A DNA stretch of 64,000 bases from Variovorax fucosicus (GTDB taxonomy: Bacteria > Pseudomonadota > Gammaproteobacteria > Burkholderiales > Burkholderiaceae_C), in assembly GCF_030316825.1 (NCBI RefSeq), contig NZ_JASZYU010000005.1, positions 182,001 through 246,000 on the forward strand, given 5' to 3'. The notes beneath the pieces are model-generated. The model searched no databases, had not been told where the DNA came from, and saw only the letters and a program-made list of their open reading frames with translations. A program made the translations under genes and the position numbers. Position 1 is the stretch's first letter. Each line of letters starts with the position of its first letter. Shown here in pieces: positions 50,979 to 58,430 of this stretch.

Positions 50979-52646
50979 CGACGCCAGCGGCAGCGGTGTC
51001 ACGAAGCGGTTGATTGCCAGCAGCGTGTCGCTGAGCAGGAAGAAGCAGGCGCCCACCGCGACCCAGCGCGCACCCGCATCGCCGAGCACGGCGGCACGCC
51101 CCAGCGCCTGCGCCGCCATGCAGGCGATCACCACCACGTAGAGTCCGACCGGCACGCGCAGCGCCGCGGGCAACCCGCCGAACCACAGCACCGCATACAT
51201 CGATGCGCCGATGGCGAGCGTCGCGGCCAGTGCGCCGCGCCGCGGAAACAGGCCCACACCCATGCGAAAGAGCGCGATGTAGGCCAGGTGCGCCAGCAGA
51301 AAGCACACGAGGCCGGGCACGAAGAGCCGTGGCCACATCAGCAGCACATCGCCCGCCAGCGAAGCGACGAGGGCGGCCAGCAACAGAAGGCCGAATCGGC
51401 CCGGAGCGCCCGCCCTGCGGGTGCGCACAGCGGCAAAAAGGATCGCAACTGCCAGCGCCAGCGGCTTGCAGACGAAGTGCAGCGCGGGCAACCCGAGCGC
51501 CGCACTTGCCGTGGCCAGCGCTGCGGCCTCGACGAACAGCGCCTCCAGTACCGACAGGCGCCCCTGCAGCACGCCGCCGATCGCCCAGAGCGCGGCGGTC
51601 AGCGCGGCCAGCCACACCGCGCTTTGCGCCAGCGGCAGGTCGTCGGCATGCCAGAGGAAAGCGGCCACGCCGGCCAGCATCAGCACGAACTGAACGGCGG
51701 CAAACCACTGCACGCCGCGCCCGACCGGCGGCTCGTAGCGCTGCTGCGCCTGCGCGATGTCGAAAGGCACCTTCGGAAACCGCGCCGCCACGTCGGCCGG
51801 CCGCCAGCCCGGCGGCTTGAACCACACACGCACCTTGTCGGCCCAGCGGCGCGCGTGCCACGAGTCCTTGGCCAGCGACCAGTAGACCTCGGCGTTGGCC
51901 CAGAGCGGATCCCAGCTTTGGAGCGGGCTGCGCGTGCCGTAGACACAGCGCTCGTCTTCCTCCTTGAAGCTGCCGAACATGCGATCCCACACCACCAGGA
52001 TGCCGCCGTAGTTGCGATCCAGGTAGCGGTCGTTCACCGCGTGGTGGACGCGGTGGTTCGATGGCGAGCAGAACCAGCGGTCGAACCAGCCGAGTTTGCC
52101 GACCTGCTCGGTGTGCACCCAGAACTGGTAGAGCAGGTCGACCAGCGCTACCACGCCGAACACCAGCGGCGGCACGCCGGCCACCGCCATCGGCAGGTAG
52201 AACACCCATCCGAGCAGCGCGCCGCTCGAGGTCTGGCGCAGGGCGGTCGACAGGTTGTAGTGCTGGCTCTGGTGATGCACCACGTGTGCGGCCCAGAGGA
52301 TGGCCGACTCGTGGCCCATGCGGTGCAGCCAGTAGTAGCAGAAGTCGTAGAACACCAGCGCCAGCAGCCAGCCGTACCACCGCGTCCAGAAGTCGGTGTC
52401 GGGAAACAGCGCCACCGCGGAATACACCGCCGTGTAGATGCCCACGCGCAGCAGCCGCGTCAGCACCGCGCTGATCTGGCTCAGCATGCCCAGGCCGATG
52501 CTGTTGAGCGCATCGGCCAGCCTGTAGGTGTCCGACCCGGTGCCGCGCCGCGCGCGCACGCGGCCGACCGCAAACTCGATCGCGATCAGCAGCAGGAAGA
52601 CCGGCGTGGCGAGGACGATGATCTGGCCGGGGCGCATGAGCGGCAT
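50841..52646 (-). CDS. Sterol desaturase/fatty acid hydroxylase - lysoplasmalogenase (YhhN) fusion
   Basis: A 601-residue fusion of two membrane enzymes. The N-terminal half is a di-iron hydroxylase with the three histidine boxes HRMGHE, HVVHHQSQHYN and HRVHHAVN (residues about 110-200). The C-terminal half (about 370-575) looks like YhhN/TMEM86, with LSDTLLAINRF and the final helix YYVAQMLIVRHAA. By analogy with alkylglycerol monooxygenase (same hydroxylase family) and lysoplasmalogenase, the natural guess is ether-lipid cleavage. The last 46 codons lie opposite the 3' end of dmeF. Sterol or carotenoid hydroxylation is an alternative. Confidence 0.82.
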   Translation of the reverse strand: MPLMRPGQIIVLATPVFLLLIAIEFAVGRVRARRGTGSDTYRLADALNSIGLGMLSQISAVLTRLLRVGIYTAVYSAVALFPDTDFWTRWYGWLLALVFYDFCYYWLHRMGHESAILWAAHVVHHQSQHYNLSTALRQTSSGALLGWVFYLPMAVAGVPPLVFGVVALVDLLYQFWVHTEQVGKLGWFDRWFCSPSNHRVHHAVNDRYLDRNYGGILVVWDRMFGSFKEEDERCVYGTRSPLQSWDPLWANAEVYWSLAKDSWHARRWADKVRVWFKPPGWRPADVAARFPKVPFDIAQAQQRYEPPVGRGVQWFAAVQFVLMLAGVAAFLWHADDLPLAQSAVWLAALTAALWAIGGVLQGRLSVLEALFVEAAALATASAALGLPALHFVCKPLALAVAILFAAVRTRRAGAPGRFGLLLLAALVASLAGDVLLMWPRLFVPGLVCFLLAHLAYIALFRMGVGLFPRRGALAATLAIGASMYAVLWFGGLPAALRVPVGLYVVVIACMAAQALGRAAVLGDAGARWVAVGACFFLLSDTLLAINRFVTPLPLASLWVLGTYYVAQMLIVRHAALDLHGGVPDLLVHREAGPHLVGAQRR

Positions 52647-52731
52647 TGTGATGTGGTGCCGTGCCCACGGTCACGCGGGTGTCACCCCATTGCCACGGCG
52701 TCGTCATGCGGCCCTGCGAGCCTACCCTCCC

Positions 52732-53598
52732 ATGCAACGCGACGATGCTTTCATCCGCGCATGGCGCGACACAGCCGGCCCCGATACCGACGAGGGAACG
52801 CGGCCGCGGCAGCGTTTTCGCACGCTGTGGATCTCCGACCTGCACCTGGGCACGCCCGGCTGCCAGGCGCGCGCACTGCTCGACTTCCTGAAGCACACCG
52901 AGTGCGAGACGCTGTTCCTGGTCGGCGACATCATCGACGGCTGGCAGCTCAAGCGGCACTGGTACTGGCCGCAGGCGCACAACGACGTGGTGCAGAAGCT
53001 CCTGCGCAAGGCGCGCAACGGTACCCGCGTGATCTTCATTCCGGGCAACCACGACGAGTTTGCGCGCAAGTACCTCAACCACAATTTCGGCGGCATCGAA
53101 GTGGCCGAGGAGTGGATCCACGAGACCGCCGACGGCCGCAAGTTGTGGATCATCCACGGCGACCTGTTCGACGGCGTGATCCAGTGCGCCAAGTGGCTGG
53201 CCCACGTGGGCGACTCGCTCTACGAATTCACGCTCAAGCTGAACCGCCACCTGAATTCGCTGCGCGCGCGCATGGGGCTGCCTTATTGGTCGCTGTCGAA
53301 CTACCTCAAGCAGAAGGTGAAGCGCGCCGTGAGTTACGTCGGCGATTTCGAGGTGGCAGTGGCACGCGAAGCCCGCAAGCGCGGGGTGCAGGGCGTGGTC
53401 TGCGGCCACATCCACCATGCCGAGATGCGCGATATCGACGGCGTCCTGTATTGCAACGACGGCGACTGGGTCGAGAGCCTGACCGCGCTTGCGGAGCAGG
53501 CCGACGGCACGCTCGAAATCATCCACTGGGGCGAGCACATGCCGGTGGAGGCGCGCACACCGGTGTTGTCGCGGCGGCGGGAGCCGGCAGTGGTTTGA
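52732..53598 (+). CDS. UDP-2,3-diacylglucosamine diphosphatase-like phosphoesterase (LpxH family)
   Basis: A 288-residue calcineurin-like metallophosphoesterase. Metal motifs: ISDLHLG near residue 38, GDIIDGW near 66, GNHDE near 105, IHGDLFDG near 146 and GHIHHAEM near 226. It has the LpxH-type spacing, and the usual LpxH product is lipid X. Several LpxH-like paralogues exist, so exact role is less sure than family. ATG 52732 gives the normal family start; upstream codons have no motif. Divergent from the desaturase gene. Confidence 0.82.
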   Translation: MQRDDAFIRAWRDTAGPDTDEGTRPRQRFRTLWISDLHLGTPGCQARALLDFLKHTECETLFLVGDIIDGWQLKRHWYWPQAHNDVVQKLLRKARNGTRVIFIPGNHDEFARKYLNHNFGGIEVAEEWIHETADGRKLWIIHGDLFDGVIQCAKWLAHVGDSLYEFTLKLNRHLNSLRARMGLPYWSLSNYLKQKVKRAVSYVGDFEVAVAREARKRGVQGVVCGHIHHAEMRDIDGVLYCNDGDWVESLTALAEQADGTLEIIHWGEHMPVEARTPVLSRRREPAVV

Positions 53599-53707
53599 GG
53601 CCGGGCCGTGCGCCCTTGGCGAGGTGTTCGAAGTCGATGTACAGGCGCCGCCAGCGGAAGTAGGCTCGGGCTCCGGGGAGCGGTGTGAGATCGACAGGAG
53701 TCAAGCC

Positions 53708-54946
53708 ATGGCGAGCAGCAACTGGGCGCGTGACTACTACACGAGGTTTCATGCGCTCGACATCCCCCATCTGGGCCCCTATCTGGATCTGGAGCGCCTG
53801 ACGCCCGCGCAGGGCGAAGGAATGAGCGCCCTCTTCAGGGACTTTGCGGAGCCGATGCGGCAATTTGCCCAGGCCACAGTCGGTAGTTTGTCGTCAGGGA
53901 GCCCAGGCAAGGTGGTTCCTGTGGATTCGCCCTGGCACGCCTGGATGCTCCTGCAGATATTGCAGCGCGCCGCACACAACGTCGACGGCCGGACGAACGG
54001 CACGCCGGAGTATTTTGTGGAACTGGTGTTCCGGGGGCAGGCCAATGCCGTCTACGACGTCGAACCGTCGTTCCACCGAAAGACGACCGACCAGGAGCTT
54101 GAGCGAAGAAAGCTGGAGTTGTTCACCCTCGCATTCGGTGCACCCTGGATATGGAGCACCATCGGCATCGCCTTGCCGCCGCTCGGCGCAAAAGCGACGG
54201 CTCAACACTATCAGCAGGCGTTGACCGACCTGGTGGACATCACCGGCGATCCGGCCGTCGCGGTTCGATTCGCAAGCATGTCGGACAAGCCGCAAACGCG
54301 ATCGGCAGTGTTCGTCTATGACCTGAACGGGTTCCTGCGCGAGGGTGCCGCACTCGTGATGCCGCCTCCGTTGGTCAACCGTTTGTACTTGCAGCGCGGC
54401 GCGTTTCTTTCCGTCGAACCCTCCCAACTCGCGCTTTTGAAGGACTGGCGCCTCAAGATCGAGTTTCGGCACGATGCAGGTTTCCAGGTCGTGCGTGGCG
54501 GCGTGGAGGTAGACATCCTGCCCGAGGACGACTGGTTCAAGGCGGTGCGCGATGCGTGCGCCAAATTCCTGGGCAGCGCCGCGGTGCACGAGGCCATGGA
54601 GCCCGCGGCGCTGAACAAGTTTCAGGAAAAGATGCTCGAGGCGGCTGGCGCACCCAAGGCAGTTCGTTCGGGGGAAGCCCATTCGGGCGTGCACCTTCTT
54701 CGTTGGGTCGAAGGTTTCCAGGAGATGCTCTACTGGTACGCCGTGCGCGTTTCGGAAGCAACAGCCACCGAGGCGGCACGCGAAGGCTTTCTGCCCAACA
54801 TCTCGCGCAACATCGCAGAGCACAATCCGGAACTCGTCAGGCTCGCCGCCGAGCTCTACCGGAAAGAAGGCAAAGGCAGCTACGCTGCGTATTGGGAGCA
54901 AATGCTGTCCGAAGTGCAGGACAACAAAAAGCCCCTGGCGCTTTGA
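53708..54946 (+). CDS. FRG-domain protein
   Basis: A 412-residue cytosolic protein. ATG follows GACAGGAGTC. FRG-type segments: EYFVELVFRGQANAVYDVEP followed by SFHRK (near residues 101-125) and a TDLVDITGDPAVAVRFA strand near 178, corresponding to the TxLLDWTxNPxxAxxFA of FRG proteins. The C-terminal third (about 300-410) is helical with no known domain. FRG proteins are often accessory or defence-linked, but the function is not established. It stands alone between an LpxH gene and tRNA-Met, with its own terminator. Confidence 0.75.
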   Translation: MASSNWARDYYTRFHALDIPHLGPYLDLERLTPAQGEGMSALFRDFAEPMRQFAQATVGSLSSGSPGKVVPVDSPWHAWMLLQILQRAAHNVDGRTNGTPEYFVELVFRGQANAVYDVEPSFHRKTTDQELERRKLELFTLAFGAPWIWSTIGIALPPLGAKATAQHYQQALTDLVDITGDPAVAVRFASMSDKPQTRSAVFVYDLNGFLREGAALVMPPPLVNRLYLQRGAFLSVEPSQLALLKDWRLKIEFRHDAGFQVVRGGVEVDILPEDDWFKAVRDACAKFLGSAAVHEAMEPAALNKFQEKMLEAAGAPKAVRSGEAHSGVHLLRWVEGFQEMLYWYAVRVSEATATEAAREGFLPNISRNIAEHNPELVRLAAELYRKEGKGSYAAYWEQMLSEVQDNKKPLAL

Positions 54947-54968
54947 AAGCAGCAGGGGCTTCGGGTTT
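54929..54968 (+). terminator. Terminator overlapping the stop of the FRG gene
   Basis: AAGCCCCTG (54929-54937) pairs with CAGGGGCTT (54953-54961); the FRG stop codon lies in the loop, and CGGGTTTTG follows. Confidence 0.75.
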
Positions 54969-55000
54969 TGCGAACGCCGATGCAGCGGCGAACAACGATC

Positions 55001-55077
55001 TGGTGGCTCTTCACGGATTCGAACCGCGGACCTGTGGATTATGATTCCATCGCTCTAACCGACTGAGCTAAAGAGCC
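55001..55077 (-). tRNA. tRNA-Met (anticodon CAT)
   Basis: A 77-base tRNA with encoded CCA. Acceptor GGCTCTT/AAGAGCC, D-arm GCTC...GAGC, anticodon loop ATCATAA with CAT, and T-arm CGCGG-TTCGAAT-CCGTG all fold. One mismatch (A-C) is seen at the top of the anticodon stem. Overall sequence is the elongator Met type rather than initiator or Ile2. Confidence 0.93.
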
Positions 55078-55086
55078 GAGCCCGAG

Positions 55087-55092
55087 ATTATA
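55087..55092 (-). promoter_or_regulatory. -10 element of the tRNA-Met gene
   Basis: Reads TATAAT on the minus strand, nine bases before the tRNA 5' end; the -35 is weak. Confidence 0.65.
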
Positions 55093-55202
55093 GCCCGGAC
55101 TCCGGCGCCGTCATCTTCACCAGGCGAGCCAACGTGCAAAGGCCGGATTCGTTAACCCCGATCGGCGCCGTCGCCCGTACAACCCCGGGTGAAAATCCCT
55201 TC

Positions 55203-55856
55203 ATGCCTCCGGTCTCTCCCGACAGCCCTGCCGACAGCGCCGCCGTGTCCGACGATCAGCTGATGCTTGCCTATGCCGGCGGCGACACGGCCGCGTTCGA
55301 TCTGCTCTATGCGCGCCACGAGGGCGGCCTGTTCCGCTTCGTGCGGCGGCTGATGGGCGTGCGGCTGTCGGCCGAGGTGGACGAGGTGTTCCAGGAAACC
55401 TGGGAACGCATCATCAAGGCGCGGGCCAGCTTCTCGCCGCAGGGCGCGAGCTGGCGCACCTGGGCGTTCACGATCGCGCACAACCTTGCGATGGACCGGC
55501 TGCGCCAGAGCGGGCGCGAGGTTTCGTACTACGCACACGATGAAGACGGCGACGGGCTCGAGGCCGGGGTGCTGTTCAGCCGCGGCCTGCTGCGTCCGGA
55601 GGCCAGCCATGCGTCGGCCGAAGAGCTGGCCTTCTGGCGGGCCGCCGGCCGCCGCCTGCTCGCCTGCCTGGACGAACTGCCCGACGAGCAGCGTGCGGCG
55701 TTCCTGCTGCAGCAGGAAGAGGATTTCACGGTCGAGGCCATTGCGCAAAGCCTCGACGTGGGCTTCGAAACCGTGCGCAGCCGGCTGCGCTACGGCTTGC
55801 AGAAGCTGCGCGTCTGCATGGAGCGCTACCTGTCGGCGCTGGAGCATCGGGCATGA
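55203..55856 (+). CDS. ECF-type RNA polymerase sigma factor
   Basis: A 217-residue sigma-70 family factor with only regions 2 and 4. Region 2: DLLYARHEGGLFRFVRRLMG and EVFQETWERIIKARASF, SWRTWAFTIAHNLAMDRLR. Region 4: LPDEQRAAFLLQQEEDFTVEAIAQ and FETVRSRLRYGLQKLR, the helix-turn-helix for the -35. A 20-residue Pro/Ser/Asp leader precedes region 2. ATG 55203 used (a GTG at 55134 would add 23 residues). Its stop overlaps the next gene, which fits a sigma/anti-sigma unit. Confidence 0.9.
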   Translation: MPPVSPDSPADSAAVSDDQLMLAYAGGDTAAFDLLYARHEGGLFRFVRRLMGVRLSAEVDEVFQETWERIIKARASFSPQGASWRTWAFTIAHNLAMDRLRQSGREVSYYAHDEDGDGLEAGVLFSRGLLRPEASHASAEELAFWRAAGRRLLACLDELPDEQRAAFLLQQEEDFTVEAIAQSLDVGFETVRSRLRYGLQKLRVCMERYLSALEHRA

Positions 55857-57082
55857 ACGACAAATTCCTGCCGCCCGAAGACGACGACCAGCCCGACCCG
55901 GCGCTGCGCCGTGCGCTGGAGAACGCGCCCGATCACAGCGCCGTGCCCGATTTCCGGATCGGCAAGGCAATCCGCCGCATGGCGCACCAGGCGGTGGCGC
56001 CCGATGAAGGCGCGCAGGACTTGTTGCCGATGTTGCCGGACGGGCAGCCCTGGTGGCGCCGTGTGCTGTTCGGCAGCGGTGGCAAGACCCGCATGCCCTG
56101 GAACGCCGCCTTTGCCAGCGTGCTGGTCGGCGTGCTGGTCACCGTGCTGTGGCAGCGCGAACCGGTGCCTGGCCCGCAATTGGACAGCCAGGCGCCCGCT
56201 GCGGCCAAATCCGCGGCGCCCGCTGCCGCGCCTGAACCGGCCCAGCCGGAAGCATCGGCGCCGGCTGCTGCCCCCCGCATCGCGCTGCCGCCGACGGTGA
56301 CCGAGGCGCCCAACTTGCCGGGCCCGCGCACGCCGCTGGTGGTGCCCGATCTGCCGTTTCAGATGACCCTGCCGCCTCCGCCTCCGCCGCCCGCGGCGCC
56401 TGCGCCGTCGCGCGGCGAAACGACGCCACCGGCCGGTGCAAGGAAGAACGAGGCGCGTGGCGGGATGGCCGAGGAGGCTGAGCGCAGGGCCGCGCCGCTG
56501 GCACGCCAGTCGGCACCGGCACCAGCAATCGCCGCCGCGCCTGCCCCGCCGCCGATCGCGAACGACGCGGCCGTGGCGGCCGCACCCGATCGTCGCGCGG
56601 CCGCACGAATGCGTGAAGAAGCGGCGCCCCCGGCGGCGTCCGCCGGCGCTGTTGCCGGCGCCGGCAACCAGGCCAAGTCGTCATCCTCGGTTCGCACCGA
56701 AGCCAGCGAGCCGCCGAGCTTTGCGGCGCTGTCCCAGTGGACGCGCATGACCATCGTCCCGGCCAATGGTGCAACCCGCAGCTTCACCCGGGCCGAGGCG
56801 CGCGATCTCGGCACGCTGCTCGGCTCGGCCGCGCTTTCGGCGGTGAGCCCTCAGCCGCTGCGCAGCAAGGTCGAATGGCGCGTGACGCTCGAGCGCGACG
56901 GCAAGCCGCTGGCGCAGTTCGAGCTCGCGCGGGGCGAGGTGCGCTGGCGCGAGAACGGCGCGCCAGCCGCCACCGGCCAGCCGCCTGAGGGCGCGCTGGA
57001 CGGCCTGCGCGATGCCCTGCGCGAAGTGACCGCGCCGCCGGCCCCGGCCGCCGCCGAGCCGCAGCCCGGGGCGCCGCGCTGA
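55853..57082 (+). CDS. Putative membrane-bound anti-sigma factor
   Basis: A 409-residue protein with a cytosolic N-terminal part (about 1-78, ALRRALENAPDHSAVPDFRIGKAIRRM), a single membrane segment (WNAAFASVLVGVLVTVLW, about 82-99), a long Ala/Pro-rich spacer (about 105-280) and a folded C-terminal part starting near FAALSQWTRMTIVPANG. Coupled by ATGA to the sigma gene, one TM helix with periplasmic tail and position make an anti-sigma role likely, but no zinc HxxxCxxC signature is seen. Function by context only. Confidence 0.6.
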   Translation: MNDKFLPPEDDDQPDPALRRALENAPDHSAVPDFRIGKAIRRMAHQAVAPDEGAQDLLPMLPDGQPWWRRVLFGSGGKTRMPWNAAFASVLVGVLVTVLWQREPVPGPQLDSQAPAAAKSAAPAAAPEPAQPEASAPAAAPRIALPPTVTEAPNLPGPRTPLVVPDLPFQMTLPPPPPPPAAPAPSRGETTPPAGARKNEARGGMAEEAERRAAPLARQSAPAPAIAAAPAPPPIANDAAVAAAPDRRAAARMREEAAPPAASAGAVAGAGNQAKSSSSVRTEASEPPSFAALSQWTRMTIVPANGATRSFTRAEARDLGTLLGSAALSAVSPQPLRSKVEWRVTLERDGKPLAQFELARGEVRWRENGAPAATGQPPEGALDGLRDALREVTAPPAPAAAEPQPGAPR

Positions 57083-57087
57083 CGCGC

Positions 57088-57867
57088 CTACCGGTGCGTG
57101 AAGTCGGCCTTGCGCTTGTTGACGAAGGCGTCCATGCCTTCCTTCTGGTCGGCCGTCGCGAACAGCGCGTGGAACAGCCGGCGCTCGAACATCACGCCGT
57201 CGGAGAGGCCGCTCTCGAAGGCGCGGTTGACCGACTCTTTCGCCGCCATCACTGCAATCTGCGAGAAATCCGCAATGGCGAGCGCGGCGCCTAGCGCCTC
57301 GTCGGCCAGCTTGTCGAACGGCACCACGCGGCTCACCAGCCCGGCGCGCTCGGCTTCGGTCGCGTCCATCATGCGGCCGGTGAGTGCCATGTCCATTGCC
57401 TTGCTCTTGCCCACCGCGCGCGGCAGGCGCTGCGTGCCGCCGGCACCGGGGATCACGCCGAGCTTGATTTCGGGTTGACCGAACTTCGCGTTGTCGGCCG
57501 CGATGATGAAGTCGCACATCATTGCGAGCTCGCAGCCGCCGCCCAGCGCAAAGCCGCTGACAGCGGCGATCACCGGTTTGCGGACGCTGCGGATGGTTTC
57601 CCAGTTGCGCGTGATGTAGTCGCCCTTGTAGGTGTCGGCAAAGCTGTACTTCGCCATTGCGGTGATGTCGGCGCCGGCGGCAAAGGCCCGCTCGCTGCCG
57701 GTCACGATGATGCAGCCGATCGCCTCGTCGGCATCGAAGGCCTTCAGCGCCGTGCCGAGCTCCGTCATGAGCGCATCGTTGAGCGCGTTGAGCGCCTTCG
57801 GCCGGTTCAGCGTGATGATGCCGACCTTGCCGGCTTCGGTGCGGACTTCGATGTTCTCGTAGCGCAT
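57088..57867 (-). CDS. Enoyl-CoA hydratase
   Basis: A 259-residue crotonase-fold hydratase. AFAAGADITAM near residue 66 and FALGGGCELAMMCDF near 102 form the oxyanion hole, and both catalytic Glu are present (Glu in GGCELAMM and in GQPEIKLGVIPGAGG). With both glutamates it should be a true 2-enoyl-CoA hydratase of the short-chain (FadB/PaaF-like) type. ATG 57867 is used; 29 further upstream codons have no family similarity. Convergent with the anti-sigma gene. Confidence 0.92.
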   Translation of the reverse strand: MRYENIEVRTEAGKVGIITLNRPKALNALNDALMTELGTALKAFDADEAIGCIIVTGSERAFAAGADITAMAKYSFADTYKGDYITRNWETIRSVRKPVIAAVSGFALGGGCELAMMCDFIIAADNAKFGQPEIKLGVIPGAGGTQRLPRAVGKSKAMDMALTGRMMDATEAERAGLVSRVVPFDKLADEALGAALAIADFSQIAVMAAKESVNRAFESGLSDGVMFERRLFHALFATADQKEGMDAFVNKRKADFTHR

Positions 57868-57965
57868 GTGTGTCTCCGTGGAGGATGGTGGAATGGGGGA
57901 GCGGCGGTTCGGCTGACTATAGCGAGCCGGCCCGGTGCACACTGCGGGCCTCACCAGGAATCCCG

Positions 57966-58430
57966 ATGACCTTAGTTCCCGCTTTTCTTCTTCTGCTGCA
58001 CCTGCTTGCTGCCGCCTTCTGGGTCGGCGGCATGGCGGTGATGCATTTCGCCGTGCGGCCCGCGGCCGTGGCCATGCTCGAGCCGCCGTTGCGGCTGCCC
58101 TTCATGGCGGCGGCGCTGGGCCGCTTCTTCGTGGGCGTCAGCGTGTCGATCGGGCTGTCGCTGGCCACCGGCGTCGCGATGATCATGCTGGCCGGCGGCA
58201 TGCGGCAGCTGCACTGGAGCGTGCATGCGATGCTGGCGCTGGGGCTGGTGATGATGGCGATCTACGGGCACATCCGCTTTGGCGTCTATCCGAAGCTGCA
58301 GCGTGCGGTGGTTGCCAGGGAGTGGCCGGCCGCGGCCGGGCGGCTCAACCTGGTTCGCCGGCTGGTGGCCTTCAACCTGGCGCTCGGCGTGCTGGTGTTC
58401 GCGCTGGCCGTGCTCGGCCGCGCACTCTGA
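57966..58430 (+). CDS. CopD-family integral membrane protein
   Basis: A 154-residue protein with four membrane helices: FLLLLHLLAAAFWVGGMAVMHF, VSVSIGLSLATGVAMIML, WSVHAMLALGLVMMAIYGH and VAFNLALGVLVFALAVLG. HLLAAAFWVGG and the second His in HW.VH follow the CopD/DUF2269-type pattern. Possibly heme or copper related; no partner genes are near. Convergent with the M61 gene, stops adjoining. Confidence 0.75.
   Translation: MTLVPAFLLLLHLLAAAFWVGGMAVMHFAVRPAAVAMLEPPLRLPFMAAALGRFFVGVSVSIGLSLATGVAMIMLAGGMRQLHWSVHAMLALGLVMMAIYGHIRFGVYPKLQRAVVAREWPAAAGRLNLVRRLVAFNLALGVLVFALAVLGRAL

Noticed and set aside
55001..55077. tRNA-Met as the attachment site of an island
   Set aside because: I see no integrase and no repeat of the tRNA 3' end to the left, so no island boundary can be shown.
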